From: Pseudomonas sp. efr-133-TYG-5
GTDB taxonomy: Bacteria > Pseudomonadota > Gammaproteobacteria > Pseudomonadales > Pseudomonadaceae
Direction: 5' to 3'
DNA length: 64,000 nucleotides
Assembly (NCBI RefSeq): GCF_030209175.1
Contig: NZ_JARVSM010000001.1
Location: forward strand, 2,046,001 to 2,110,000
Position numbers and translations under genes: made by a program. Under the pieces are notes generated by a model, which was not told where the DNA came from, made no database searches, and saw only the letters and a list, made by a program, of their open reading frames with translations. Each line of letters begins with the position of its first letter. Within the stretch, counting starts at the first letter, position 1. Below, one piece after another: positions 17,219 to 27,196 of this stretch.

Positions 17219-19501
17219 ATGGAGTGGCTGGGTTTGCAGTTTGTCAGCGAGCTGCCGCAGAGCGGGCAGGTCATTCTCGATTGCACACATGACCCGTTGT
17301 TGGTGCTGGTGGCTTACCTGGTCGCCTGCGCCGCGAGTTTTGCCACCCTGGGCATGGCCGAACGGGTCGGCCACGCCGAAGACGCCGGCTCTCAGCGCCT
17401 GTGGCGCTGGATCGGTGCAACCTGCCTGGCCGGCGGCATCTGGGCCATGCACTTCATCGGCATGCTGGCGTTCCGGGCACCCATCGCGATCCAGTACGAC
17501 CTGCCCGTCACCCTGTTTTCCCTGCTGATCGCCCTGCTCGCGTCCTGGCTGGCCATGCATACGCTCAGCGAACCGCAGCCCAGCCTGCTGCACTACCTCA
17601 AGACTGCGTTCGTCATCGGCCTGGGCATCGCCGGCATGCACTATGTCGGCATGGCCGCGATGCGCAGCGACGCCAGCGCCTACTACCAGCCGGAGCTGTT
17701 CAGCCTGTCGATCGTGATCGCCATCGGCGCCAGTTTTGCCGCGTTGTGGGTGGCCGGCTATCTGCGCGAAGGCAGCGGTCCGATACACCAGGTGCTCAAA
17801 TACGTCGCGGCGCTGATACTCGGCGCCGGCATCATCAGCATGCACTTCACCGGCATGGCCGCGCTGCAGCTGGTCTTGCCGGCCGACACCGTGCCGACGC
17901 TGGCCGGCGCCAGCAGCCATTTGCAACTGGGGCTGACGGTCGCGCTGATCGTCCTGCTGATCCTCGGCAGCGCCATCAGCGCTGCACTGGCCGACCGCAA
18001 ACTGCAAACCAAGGAACACGACCTGCGGCGGGTCAATGCCCTGCTCAGCCAGCTCGATCAGGCACGCGTGTCATTGCAGCAAGTGGCCAACTACGACGCC
18101 CTGACCAACCTGATCAACCGCCGCGGTTTCAACCAGCTCTTCGCCGAGAAACTCAGCCAGAAAGCCAGCGAAGGCGGCATGCTGGCGGTGATGTTTCTCG
18201 ACATCGACCACTTCAAGCGCATCAACGACAGCCTCGGTCACGACGCCGGCGATGAACTGCTGAAAGTCATCGCCCAGCACATCAAGGGCTCGGTGCGCAG
18301 TCACGAAGACGTGGTCGCGCGTTTCGGCGGCGACGAGTTCTGCATCCTCATCGGCCTGCGCGATCGCGAAGAAGCGCGCAACCTGGCCCAGCGCATCATG
18401 CTCAAGATGAAAGAACCGATCGAACTGGCGGGCCGGCGCATGGTGATGACCACCAGCATCGGCATCAGCCTGTTTCCCGAGGACGGCACCACCTGCGAGG
18501 AACTGCTCAAGCACGCGGATCTGGCCCTCTACCAATCCAAGGGTGCCGGGCGCAACGGCCTGCACTTTTTCAATTCCAGGCTGAAAAACCGCGCGACGTT
18601 CGAACTGCAACTTGAGGAAGAACTGCGCCACGCCCTGCGTGAAGAAAACGGCCTGATGCTGTACTACCAGCCGATTTTCGAATTGAAGACCGGGCGCGTG
18701 ACCAAACTCGAAGCGCTGATCCGCTGGCAACACCCGGTGCATGGCCTGCTGACCCCGGACCGTTTTATCGGCATCGCGGAAAACAACGGCCTGATCGCCG
18801 AACTCGACAATTGGGTGCTGCGCAAGGCCTGCGCAGACCTCGGCGAGCTGTCACGGCATGGCTGCGACGAACTGAAAATCGCCTGGAACTGCTCACCACT
18901 GAACCTGGCCCGGGAAGAGCTGGCCAACGAAATCGAAAGTGCCTTGCGCAGCGCTGGCGTGGCGGCGGAGCGCCTGGAACTGGAAGTCACCGAGAACGCA
19001 CTGATGGGCAATATCGCCAACACGCTGGTGCTGCTGCGGCAGATCCGCGCCCTCGGCGTATCGCTGTCGATCGACGATTTCGGCACCGGCTACTCGTCGC
19101 TGGCCTACCTCAAGCGCCTGCCGCTCAACACCCTGAAAGTCGACCGCTCGTTCATTCTCGACATCCCGCAATCGACAGCCGACATGGAGATCGTCCAGGC
19201 CATCATCGTCATGGCCCACACCCTGCACCTGCAGGTGGTCACCGAAGGCGTGGAGAGCCTGGAGCAATACGAATTTCTCGAGCGCTCGGGCTGCGACTTC
19301 ATCCAGGGCTACCTGCTCAGTCGCCCGGTGGCGCTGACCGAACTGCGCCCGGTGCTCGAGGAAATCAATCAGCGCAAGAACTCGCACGCGGTCAATCCGC
19401 TGAGTCTGGCCCGCGGTACATCTGCACCAGTGTCGCTGGATCCTGCTGCAAAAAGCCCTGCGCCCCATGCAGGCGCATCAGTTGTGCGGCCAATCCGCTG
19501 A
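17219..19501 (+). CDS. MHYT-sensor diguanylate cyclase/phosphodiesterase
   Basis: 760-aa membrane protein of c-di-GMP signalling. The N-terminal seven-helix MHYT domain has its three sensor motifs MHFIGM (about residue 77), MHYVGM (about 140) and MHFTGM (about 207), thought to bind copper and sense diatomic gas or redox. The GGDEF domain holds an intact RFGGDEF near residue 368. The EAL domain has KLEALIRWQHP near 495 and DDFGTGYSSLAYLK, with catalytic acids apparently intact, so both synthesis and breakdown of c-di-GMP are possible. It has the same architecture as P. aeruginosa NbdA/MucR. The last 110 bases overlap the opposite gene. Confidence 0.92.
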   Translation: MEWLGLQFVSELPQSGQVILDCTHDPLLVLVAYLVACAASFATLGMAERVGHAEDAGSQRLWRWIGATCLAGGIWAMHFIGMLAFRAPIAIQYDLPVTLFSLLIALLASWLAMHTLSEPQPSLLHYLKTAFVIGLGIAGMHYVGMAAMRSDASAYYQPELFSLSIVIAIGASFAALWVAGYLREGSGPIHQVLKYVAALILGAGIISMHFTGMAALQLVLPADTVPTLAGASSHLQLGLTVALIVLLILGSAISAALADRKLQTKEHDLRRVNALLSQLDQARVSLQQVANYDALTNLINRRGFNQLFAEKLSQKASEGGMLAVMFLDIDHFKRINDSLGHDAGDELLKVIAQHIKGSVRSHEDVVARFGGDEFCILIGLRDREEARNLAQRIMLKMKEPIELAGRRMVMTTSIGISLFPEDGTTCEELLKHADLALYQSKGAGRNGLHFFNSRLKNRATFELQLEEELRHALREENGLMLYYQPIFELKTGRVTKLEALIRWQHPVHGLLTPDRFIGIAENNGLIAELDNWVLRKACADLGELSRHGCDELKIAWNCSPLNLAREELANEIESALRSAGVAAERLELEVTENALMGNIANTLVLLRQIRALGVSLSIDDFGTGYSSLAYLKRLPLNTLKVDRSFILDIPQSTADMEIVQAIIVMAHTLHLQVVTEGVESLEQYEFLERSGCDFIQGYLLSRPVALTELRPVLEEINQRKNSHAVNPLSLARGTSAPVSLDPAAKSPAPHAGASVVRPIR

Positions 19502-20285
19502 TCGGCGTGGCCGAGCCCTGCTCGCGCGAGAATTTGACCGCCGTGTCGAGATCCTTGAGCAGCGTGCGCACATGCCATTTCACCGGTTGGAAACGGCTTT
19601 CGGCCATTTGCGGGGCGAGGATCTGCAACGGTCTGGAGTCGGCAAACCCACCGGCCAGGGCCTCGGCGAGCAGGCTCGCATCGACACCGGACTGCTCCGC
19701 CAGCGCCACCACTTCGGCAATCACCAGCGCATTGCACGCCACGATCATCTGGTTGCAGGCCTTGGTCACTTGCCCCGCTCCGACGCCACCCATGTGCGTG
19801 ACGCGTTGACCGAGATTGAGCAGCACCGGGCGCACGCGTTGCAGATCCGCCACGTCGCCACCGACCATGATCGCCAGGCTGCCGGCCTCGGCGCCGACCA
19901 CCCCGCCGGACACCGGTGAATCGAGCCAGGCCATGCCGGTCTGGTTCGCCAGCTGCGCGGCCATCTCGCGGGTGGCGGTCGGTTCGAGGCTGGAGAAATC
20001 CACCAGCAACTGGCCACGCCTGGCGCCCGCGGCGATACCCGCAGGGCCGAAGACCACCTCACGCACCACCGCCGTATCGGCCAGACAGAGCATCACCACC
20101 TCGGCGTGCCGGCACAGCTCGGCGGGCGTCGCCACCTGCCGGGCGCCGGCCTCGACCAGTGGCGCGCACTTGTCGGGGTTGCGGTTCCACACGGTCAGCG
20201 GATAACCGGCAGCCAGCAGACGGCGGCACATCGGCAGGCCCATCAGGCCGATTCCGGCGAACCCCAACGAAGGTAGCGTTGACAT
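19392..20285 (-). CDS. NAD(P)-dependent beta-hydroxyacid dehydrogenase
   Basis: 297 aa. Rossmann fingerprint GFAGIGLMGLPMCRRLL at the start, substrate motif LDSPVSGGVVGAEAGSLAIMVGG near residues 115-137, and catalytic-Lys motif GAGQVTKACNQMIVACN (Lys near 172), as in tartronate semialdehyde and 3-hydroxyisobutyrate dehydrogenases. GGAGG lies seven bases before the ATG at 20285; another ATG directly precedes it at 20288. The tail overlaps the MHYT gene. The actual substrate is undetermined. Confidence 0.85.
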   Translation of the reverse strand: MSTLPSLGFAGIGLMGLPMCRRLLAAGYPLTVWNRNPDKCAPLVEAGARQVATPAELCRHAEVVMLCLADTAVVREVVFGPAGIAAGARRGQLLVDFSSLEPTATREMAAQLANQTGMAWLDSPVSGGVVGAEAGSLAIMVGGDVADLQRVRPVLLNLGQRVTHMGGVGAGQVTKACNQMIVACNALVIAEVVALAEQSGVDASLLAEALAGGFADSRPLQILAPQMAESRFQPVKWHVRTLLKDLDTAVKFSREQGSATPISGLAAQLMRLHGAQGFLQQDPATLVQMYRGPDSAD

Positions 20286-20483
20286 CATTTAGCCTCCTTT
20301 TGATTAAAGATCGCCGAATGATGGCCGATCCTTGATCAATCAGGAAAGGATTCCCCCTGGCGACACGCAGCGCACAACCCTGCCGCCGGGGCCAAATACG
20401 CGCAGTAAAAAGACGCGAGATCCCATTCCGTGAGGTCCGACGACAGTGGTCGCCGGCCAACCAGTCAAGGTACATGGCGCACA

Positions 20484-22682
20484 ATGACTTCTAAAAACAA
20501 CCCGGCCACCGCGGTATCCGATCTGACCCTGAGCCCTGCAGCCAACAGCCCTGCCCCGATGAAGCCATTGCCGCCCTCGCGCCCGCTGGGCACCCAGCAA
20601 TACCTGTATTTCACCGAAACCAACACCGACCGCATCCTCGACAACCTCGACGGTCTGCGCGACCTGGTGTTCCCGCGCCCACCGCACCTGGAAGGCGACA
20701 ACGAACAGCACAACGATCAGGAATTCCCCTCGGTGTGCCTGATCGGCCTCGGTCGCTGCGGCTCCAACATCGCGCTCGACGTCGCGGAGCTGGTGTACAA
20801 CGCGCGCAAGTTCTACCTCAACGAATTCAACAACGAAGACCGCGCTGCCGACCGGCGTCTGGCCGACAAGGGCTACAGCCCGGCCCAGTGGATCAAGCAC
20901 AACCTGCGGATCGGTCCGAACAAGTCGAGCAAACCGGTGTTCCTGGTCGAACCGCTGGTGATGCTCGGCGACCTCGACAAGGACATCGCCGGACGCATCC
21001 GTTTCTCGCGCAAGGGTGAGAAAAGCGGCTTCCTGCGCGACTACAGCAAAATGAAGATCATGGACTTGTCCGAAGTCCACGCCGGTGGCGCCGGTAACGC
21101 GCCGATCCTCGGTCAGTACCTGGCGAAGATCATCCTCAACAAGGACACCCAGCGCTTCTCCAGCCCCGACTGGAAAATGATCCACTCCTACCTGATCGAC
21201 AGCTGCGGGATCAAGGCCAACCAGTCGCGCCTGTACTTCTCGATCTTCAGCGCCGGTGGCGGTACCGGTTCGGGCATGGCCTCGGAATTCGGCCTGGCCC
21301 AGCAACACTCGTACATGAACAAGACGTTCGACACCAAGCCGATGGACGAACATGACGGCAAGAGCGGTCATTCGTTCGTGTTCGAGCCGATCTTCACCAG
21401 CGGCATCTGCGTGCTGCCGAACATTTCCGATCATCGCAGCGAAATGTCCGAGGCACTGCACATCAACGCCGGTCGCCTGCTGTGCAAATACCTGTCGGAA
21501 GAATGGGATTTCTCCTACAACTTCGCCAACGAAGACAGCAGCGAAGCCAGCGTCATGGGCCGTATCCGCCCATGGAACGCGATGATGCTGATCTCCAACG
21601 ACATCATGCGTTACGCCGAAGAGAGCGACGACGGCAACATCCAGAACATCGATGTCAATGCGATGGAGAAGCACGCCAACCAGTACATCTCGCAGCAGAT
21701 CTTCAACATTCTGACGGCGCAGGCGGTGACCACCGACTACGACCAGAACTACTTCCGCCGCGCCGGCATCGACATCGGCGAAACCATCCGCCTGGATGCC
21801 AACGACCTGTTCATGAGCCTGGCCGGCCCGGTGGCGATTGCCTACGCCGAATCGGTGGTGCCGGAAACCCCACCGCCAAGCAGCGACAAGTTCAAGGTGT
21901 TCGACAAGGAGCCGCAGCGCCTGAACATCGACGACCTGTTCTTCCGGTCGATCGACCTGCCGCACTTCAACAAAGTGACCCAGGCCATCGAAGGCATCAG
22001 CCTGCTGCCGATCGAATCCAAGCGCTATCGCGCCTCGCTGGAGCAATACAAGAACTCCGGCTACGACGCCGCCGCGCTGCACGACCTGCACTTCTTCAAG
22101 AATTGCTCGTCGGTGGTGTCGATCGTCTCGCTGCCCAAGGACTACAAACTGTCGTACATGGACCTGAACCGGTTGAAGACCCACCTCAACAGCCTGTTCC
22201 CCAACACCACGCTCAAGCGTTACGCGCTGGTGATCGGCGCTTCGGCCAACCTGTCGCTGACCACCCTGATCGCCAAGAGCCCGTGCCTGTCGGACGACTT
22301 CCTGACCCTGATCGTGGCCTTCATCAAGCGCTGCTTCGCCAAGACTCCGTACCGCTTCGACGAGACGCTGGACAACTCGATCCTCGACTTCATCATCAAT
22401 GAAGACTTCGACGAAGACCGCATCGACGATCTGCTCAACGAATTCGAGAACCCGGCGAAGATCCTCGACACCAACTGGTACGCGATCAAGCCGATGTACG
22501 AGAAGAAGTACCGCGAGTTGATCAACGACAAGGAGAAGTTTGTCTCGATCAATGACATTCGTCTGTCGCGCGACTGCGTGAAGAAGGCCATCAAGTACCT
22601 GCGCGAGATCTACCGTCACCGGATCGGCAAGACCAAGGTTATTTCCCTGAATAACCATACCGGGAAGACTTACTCGGTCTGA
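20484..22682 (+). CDS. Tubulin/FtsZ-superfamily GTPase, uncharacterised
   Basis: 732 aa from the ATG at 20484 (a GTG at 20430 would add 18 residues). It has the nucleotide-binding layout of the tubulin/FtsZ superfamily: VCLIGLGRCGSNIALDVAEL near residues 83-102 (T1-like glycine loop) and FSAGGGTGSGMASEFG near 254-269 (T4, tubulin signature GGGTGSG). A likely T6 is NAMMLISNDIMRYAEE. FtsZ itself is under 400 aa, so this is a larger and separate family, which I associate with the Pfam Tubulin_2 (tubulin-like) group. No transmembrane or signal segment. Standing alone between a dehydrogenase gene and REP sequence, it has no partner that reveals its job. Confidence 0.72.
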   Translation: MTSKNNPATAVSDLTLSPAANSPAPMKPLPPSRPLGTQQYLYFTETNTDRILDNLDGLRDLVFPRPPHLEGDNEQHNDQEFPSVCLIGLGRCGSNIALDVAELVYNARKFYLNEFNNEDRAADRRLADKGYSPAQWIKHNLRIGPNKSSKPVFLVEPLVMLGDLDKDIAGRIRFSRKGEKSGFLRDYSKMKIMDLSEVHAGGAGNAPILGQYLAKIILNKDTQRFSSPDWKMIHSYLIDSCGIKANQSRLYFSIFSAGGGTGSGMASEFGLAQQHSYMNKTFDTKPMDEHDGKSGHSFVFEPIFTSGICVLPNISDHRSEMSEALHINAGRLLCKYLSEEWDFSYNFANEDSSEASVMGRIRPWNAMMLISNDIMRYAEESDDGNIQNIDVNAMEKHANQYISQQIFNILTAQAVTTDYDQNYFRRAGIDIGETIRLDANDLFMSLAGPVAIAYAESVVPETPPPSSDKFKVFDKEPQRLNIDDLFFRSIDLPHFNKVTQAIEGISLLPIESKRYRASLEQYKNSGYDAAALHDLHFFKNCSSVVSIVSLPKDYKLSYMDLNRLKTHLNSLFPNTTLKRYALVIGASANLSLTTLIAKSPCLSDDFLTLIVAFIKRCFAKTPYRFDETLDNSILDFIINEDFDEDRIDDLLNEFENPAKILDTNWYAIKPMYEKKYRELINDKEKFVSINDIRLSRDCVKKAIKYLREIYRHRIGKTKVISLNNHTGKTYSV

Positions 22683-22704
22683 TCGGAGACCGAGTCGCGC
22701 CCAT

Positions 22705-22791
22705 TCGCTGGCAGGCCAGCTCCCACAGGGTCCACGTGAACACAACTATTTGTGAACACCACAAAAACTGTGGGAGCTGGCTTGCCAGCGA
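22705..22791. repeat. REP inverted pair after the tubulin-like gene
   Basis: tcgctggcaggccagctcccacag (22705-22728) and ctgtgggagctggcttgccagcga (22768-22791) are reverse complements apart from one base. In the rest of the 320-base gap (22683-23002) a small hairpin, agcagcc/ggctgct at 22847-22864, could be a terminator. No gene seen. Confidence 0.85.
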
Positions 22792-23002
22792 TGGGGCCGG
22801 CAAATTCTCTGAAGATTTCACTCATTCCAATATCCAGAAACAATTAAGCAGCCCTCAGGCTGCTCAATAAACTGTTCCCGTTACGTTTACGTCACCGTTA
22901 TGCCGCCCTCGCTTGTGGCGTTTCTCTACGGCAACGTGCCATCACGCTACTCGCCTACACACTTTTCCCCGTCGGCATCGCGCACCAACCCGGTGCGCGA
23001 GC

Positions 23003-23308
23003 TCAGACAGGCGCCCTTTCCTGGACCAGAATCCACGGCCGGACCACCACGGCCCACATCTCGGGATCACGTTCGAAAAGATCCAGCGCCCGCGTTTCAG
23101 ACAGCTTGGCCACCTTGTCTTCGGCCAGCCAGGCAGCGACTTTCTCGCCTTCGTCCGCCGCCACGGCCTCGGCCACGGCGATCAAATCCAGAGCGGCGTC
23201 GACCCACAATAGGGCACCCTTGGCGAAGAACGGCTCCAGCTCCTTCCAGGTAATAGATGCGGTTTCACCAAGCAGCTTGGCATAGAGGGTGCTAGGTTCT
23301 TGATTCAT
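23003..23308 (-). CDS. DUF2288 family protein
   Basis: 101 aa, starting MNQEPSTLYAKLLGETASIT. The aromatic-rich ITWKELEPFFAKGALLWVDAALDL region is typical of DUF2288, a small cytosolic family of unknown function in gamma-proteobacteria. No catalytic motif seen. Divergent from braC, sharing the 352-base upstream region. Confidence 0.8.
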   Translation of the reverse strand: MNQEPSTLYAKLLGETASITWKELEPFFAKGALLWVDAALDLIAVAEAVAADEGEKVAAWLAEDKVAKLSETRALDLFERDPEMWAVVVRPWILVQERAPV

Positions 23309-23660
23309 GGGCCCTGTCCGGAAAAGAAATCGACGCGAATGATAACGTCGGTGGTTCGGCAGAAAAACCCGGTTGCAAATAGCTGCACCGAACGAAAAGA
23401 GCAGGAACGCCAGGGAATGCTGCTGATTGGGATATATGCCCGCAAAAGCCCCGCCGCAATTCTGTCTTTTTCATTCAAAAATGCGACACCCCCAAGTTTT
23501 GCCCCTCGGCGCCCGCTTCCCAGGCCAACAACCGGCGCTCTACACTGTACCGGTACAGTTGCCGGGGGCATTTCCGGAGGGTATCGCAAAGATATCTGAC
23601 CCGGTTCTGCTGCTACGGCGCCAGGACTCTAAAAAAATACAACAGTAAGAGTGGAGCACT
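23309..23660. other. Divergent upstream region of DUF2288 and braC
   Basis: No gene is visible. The region holds the 16-base palindrome at 23544-23559 and an AT-rich stretch. It must carry the braC promoter. The braC ribosome site is the gtggag eight bases before its ATG. Confidence 0.6.
23544..23559. promoter_or_regulatory. Perfect palindrome upstream of braC
   Basis: ACTGTACCGGTACAGT is self-complementary over all 16 bases and lies 102 bases before the braC start. CTGTAC-type palindromes are bound by GntR/MocR-type regulators in Pseudomonas, from memory. The cognate regulator is not in the window. Confidence 0.55.
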
Positions 23661-24788
23661 ATGACTAAGGCTACTAAGCAGATTTCCAAACTGTTTGCCG
23701 CTATGGTTCTGGCCGGGGTTGCCAGCCATTCGTTCGCAGCTGACACCATCAAAATCGGTATCGCCGGTCCGAAGACCGGTCCAGTAGCCCAATACGGCGA
23801 CATGCAGTTCAGTGGCGCAAAAATGGCCATCGAGCAGATCAACGCCAAGGGCGGCGTCGACGGCAAGAAGCTCGAAGCCGTTGAATACGACGACGCGTGC
23901 GATCCGAAACAAGCGGTAGCGGTAGCGAACAAGGTCGTCAACGACGGCGTCAAGTTCGTGGTCGGTCACCTGTGCTCCAGCTCCACCCAGCCTGCTTCGG
24001 ACATCTACGAAGACGAAGGCGTGGTCATGATCACCCCGGCTGCCACCAGCCCGGACATCACCGCCCGTGGTTACAAGATGGTCTTCCGTACCATCGGCCT
24101 GGACAGCGCCCAGGGCCCTGCCGCCGGTAACTACATCGCCGATCACGTGAAGCCGAAAATCGTTGCCGTGCTGCACGACAAGCAGCAATACGGTGAAGGC
24201 ATCGCCACCGCCGTCAAGGCCACTCTGGAGAAGAAAGGCGTGAAAGTCGCCGTGTTCGAAGGCGTCAACGCCGGCGACAAAGACTTCTCCTCGATGATTT
24301 CCAAGCTCAAGCAGGCCAACGTCGACTTCGTCTACTACGGCGGCTACCACCCGGAGCTGGGCCTGATCCTGCGTCAATCCCAGGAAAAAGGCCTGAAAGC
24401 CAAGTTCATGGGTCCGGAAGGCGTGGGTAACGACTCCATTTCGCAGATCGCCAAGGACGCTTCCGAAGGCCTGCTGGTGACCCTGCCGAAATCCTTCGAC
24501 CAGGATCCGGCCAACATCGCCCTGGCCGATGCATTCAAGGCGAAGAAAGAAGACCCGAGCGGCCCGTTCGTGTTCCCTTCCTACTCGGCGGTTGAAGTGA
24601 TTGCCGGCGGTATCACCGCTGCCAAATCCGAAGACCCGGCCAAAGTGGCCGAAGCCATTCACGCCGGCACCTTCAAGACCCCTACCGGCGACCTCAGCTT
24701 CGACGCCAAGGGCGACCTGAAAGACTTCAAATTCGTGGTTTACGAGTGGCACTTCGGCAAACCTAAAACTGAAGTTTCGCCTCAGTAA
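23661..24788 (+). CDS. braC: Branched-chain amino acid ABC transporter, periplasmic binding protein
   Basis: 375 aa. Signal peptide of 26 residues (MTKATKQISKLFAAMVLAGV to SHSFA), then mature ADTIKIGIAGPKTGPVAQYG. The LivJ/BraC hinge-fold signatures VGHLCSSSTQPASDIY and YEDEGVVMITPAATSPD are present. It binds Leu, Ile, Val and probably Ala or Thr in the periplasm and delivers them to BraDEFG. A terminator directly follows, with a 231-base gap before braD, so the binding protein can be made in excess over the membrane parts. Confidence 0.95.
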   Translation: MTKATKQISKLFAAMVLAGVASHSFAADTIKIGIAGPKTGPVAQYGDMQFSGAKMAIEQINAKGGVDGKKLEAVEYDDACDPKQAVAVANKVVNDGVKFVVGHLCSSSTQPASDIYEDEGVVMITPAATSPDITARGYKMVFRTIGLDSAQGPAAGNYIADHVKPKIVAVLHDKQQYGEGIATAVKATLEKKGVKVAVFEGVNAGDKDFSSMISKLKQANVDFVYYGGYHPELGLILRQSQEKGLKAKFMGPEGVGNDSISQIAKDASEGLLVTLPKSFDQDPANIALADAFKAKKEDPSGPFVFPSYSAVEVIAGGITAAKSEDPAKVAEAIHAGTFKTPTGDLSFDAKGDLKDFKFVVYEWHFGKPKTEVSPQ

Positions 24789-24812
24789 GGCGCTGCCTGA
24801 CTGACTGCCAAT

Positions 24813-24838
24813 AAAGCCCACGGCGTGCCGTGGGCTTT
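24813..24838 (+). terminator. Hairpin terminator after braC
   Basis: aaagcccacggc pairs with gccgtgggcttt around a very short loop and is followed by gtttt. It probably lets only part of the transcripts continue into braDEFG. Confidence 0.85.
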
Positions 24839-25019
24839 GTTTTACGAATGTATTGGGCCGCGCTGGCGTGATCCGCCAGTCTCCCCACCTGAAAATCTCA
24901 AAACCGTCATCAGCGGTTCGCTGGCAAAACCCGGATTCGAAGTGGATAAAGATCCACGGGGCCGGGCGGGAAAATGACTCCACCAGTGAAATGCGTATCA
25001 GGTTTTTAGGAGCGCTGTA

Positions 25020-25943
25020 ATGCCTGACATCTATCACTTCTTCCAGCAGCTGGTTAATGGTCTGACCATTGGCAGCACGTATGCCCTGATCGCCATCGGC
25101 TATACGATGGTTTACGGCATCATTGGAATGATCAACTTCGCCCACGGCGAGGTGTACATGATCGGCTCCTACGTGGCGTTCATCGCCATCGCCGGGCTCG
25201 CCATGATGGGACTCGACAACGTCCCGCTGTTGATGACCGCCGCCTTCATCGCGAGCATCGTCGTGACCAGCTCCTACGGTTACAGCATCGAACGGATCGC
25301 CTACCGCCCCCTGCGCGGCAGCAACCGTCTGATCCCGCTGATTTCCGCGATCGGTATGTCGATCTTCCTGCAGAACACGGTTCTGCTGGCGCAAGACTCC
25401 AAGGACAAATCCATCCCCAACCTGATCCCTGGAAACTTCTCCATCGGGCCAGGTGGCGCACATGAAGTGCTGATTTCCTACATGCAAATCGTGGTGTTCG
25501 TGGTGACCCTGGTCGCCATGCTCGGCCTCACGCTGTTCATCTCCCGCTCCCGCCTGGGCCGCGCCTGCCGCGCCTGTGCCGAAGACATCAAGATGGCCAA
25601 CCTGCTGGGCATCAACACCAACAACATCATCGCCCTGACCTTCGTCATCGGTGCCGCACTGGCGGCCGTCGCGGCCGTCCTGCTGAGCATGCAGTACGGC
25701 GTGATCAACCCCAACGCCGGCTTCCTCGTCGGCCTCAAGGCCTTCACCGCTGCGGTACTGGGCGGGATCGGCAGCATCCCCGGTGCCATGCTCGGCGGGT
25801 TGGTGCTCGGGGTGGCGGAAGCCTTTGGTGCCGATATCTTCGGCGACCAGTACAAGGACGTCGTGGCTTTCGGCTTGTTGGTTCTGGTGCTGTTGTTCCG
25901 TCCGACCGGCATTCTGGGCCGTCCGGAGGTTGAGAAAGTATGA
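25020..25943 (+). CDS. braD: Branched-chain amino acid ABC transporter permease
   Basis: 307-aa LivH-type inner-membrane permease with about eight helices. Signatures: [21 protein letters not shown] at the N-terminus, [12 protein letters not shown] and the cytoplasmic ABC-contact loop [18 protein letters not shown] near residues 180-197. TAGGAG lies upstream of the ATG. The stop overlaps the braE start by four bases. Confidence 0.95.
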   Translation: MPDIYHFFQQLVNGLTIGSTYALIAIGYTMVYGIIGMINFAHGEVYMIGSYVAFIAIAGLAMMGLDNVPLLMTAAFIASIVVTSSYGYSIERIAYRPLRGSNRLIPLISAIGMSIFLQNTVLLAQDSKDKSIPNLIPGNFSIGPGGAHEVLISYMQIVVFVVTLVAMLGLTLFISRSRLGRACRACAEDIKMANLLGINTNNIIALTFVIGAALAAVAAVLLSMQYGVINPNAGFLVGLKAFTAAVLGGIGSIPGAMLGGLVLGVAEAFGADIFGDQYKDVVAFGLLVLVLLFRPTGILGRPEVEKV

Positions 25944-27196
25944 CTAGGAATCTTAAACAGGCACTGTTCAGTGCCTTGCTGGTGTGGGCCGTGGCCTACC
26001 CGGTACTGGGTCTGAAACTGACCATCGTCGGTATCAACCTCGAAGTGCACGGCACCAGCCCGGCCATCCTGGCGACCATCGCCATCTGCTCGGTGCTGAT
26101 GTTCCTGCGGGTGCTGTTCAACCAGCAGATCAGCAAGGCGTGGAAATCCTCGCCGGGGCTGCCGTTGATCCCGGCCAAGGCCAGCAACTTCCTGACCCTG
26201 CCGACCACCCAGCGCTACATCATCATTGCGCTGATCCTCGGTGCACTGGTGTGGCCGTTCTTCGGCTCGCGTGGCGCGGTGGACATCGCGACGCTGATCC
26301 TGATCTACGTGATGCTCGGCCTCGGCCTGAACATCGTCGTGGGCCTGGCCGGCCTGCTCGACCTCGGTTACGTCGGCTTCTACGCCGTCGGCGCCTACAG
26401 CTATGCGCTGCTGTCGCACTACTACGGTCTGAGCTTCTGGATCTGCCTGCCGATTGCCGGCCTGATGGCGGCCACCTTCGGCTTCCTGCTGGGCTTCCCG
26501 GTATTGCGTCTGCGCGGTGACTACCTGGCGATCGTGACTCTCGGCTTCGGCGAGATCATCCGTCTGTTCCTGCGTAACCTGACCGATATCACCGGCGGCC
26601 CGAACGGCATCAGCAACATCGAGAAACCGACGTTCTTCGGCCTGACCTTCGAACGCAAGGCTGCGGAAGGCCTGCAGACCTTCCACGAGTTCTTCGGCCT
26701 GGAATACAACTCGATCAACAAGGTGATCTTCCTCTACCTCGTTGCCCTGTTGCTGGCGCTGGCGGCGCTGTTCATCATCAACCGCCTGCTGCGCATGCCG
26801 ATCGGTCGTGCGTGGGAAGCGCTGCGTGAAGACGAAATCGCCTGCCGGGCGCTGGGCCTGAACCCGACCGTGATCAAGCTCTCCGCCTTCACCCTGGGAG
26901 CGAGCTTCGCCGGTTTCGCCGGCAGCTTCTTCGCCGCTCGTCAGGGCCTGGTGACGCCGGAATCGTTCACCTTCATCGAGTCGGCAATCATCCTCGCCAT
27001 CGTTGTTCTGGGTGGCATGGGCTCGCAACTGGGCGTGATCCTGGCGGCCGTGGTGATGATCCTGCTGCCGGAAATGATGCGTGAGTTCAGCGAGTACCGC
27101 ATGTTGATGTTCGGTGCGCTGATGGTGCTGATGATGATCTGGCGTCCACAAGGTCTGCTGCCGATGCAACGCCCACACATGGAGTTGCGCAAATGA
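25940..27196 (+). CDS. braE: Branched-chain amino acid ABC transporter permease
   Basis: 418-aa LivM-type permease. A long N-terminal part with extra helices (residues 1-110) precedes the conserved core: [29 protein letters not shown] and the contact loop [20 protein letters not shown] near 290-309. It forms a heterodimer with BraD. ATGA overlaps at both ends show tight coupling with braD and braF. Confidence 0.95.
   Translation: MTRNLKQALFSALLVWAVAYPVLGLKLTIVGINLEVHGTSPAILATIAICSVLMFLRVLFNQQISKAWKSSPGLPLIPAKASNFLTLPTTQRYIIIALILGALVWPFFGSRGAVDIATLILIYVMLGLGLNIVVGLAGLLDLGYVGFYAVGAYSYALLSHYYGLSFWICLPIAGLMAATFGFLLGFPVLRLRGDYLAIVTLGFGEIIRLFLRNLTDITGGPNGISNIEKPTFFGLTFERKAAEGLQTFHEFFGLEYNSINKVIFLYLVALLLALAALFIINRLLRMPIGRAWEALREDEIACRALGLNPTVIKLSAFTLGASFAGFAGSFFAARQGLVTPESFTFIESAIILAIVVLGGMGSQLGVILAAVVMILLPEMMREFSEYRMLMFGALMVLMMIWRPQGLLPMQRPHMELRK

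Noticed and set aside
20340..22745. An 801-codon minus-strand frame opposite the tubulin-like gene
   Set aside because: Composition (Val/Asp/Gln runs) and absence of motifs mark it as an antisense shadow.
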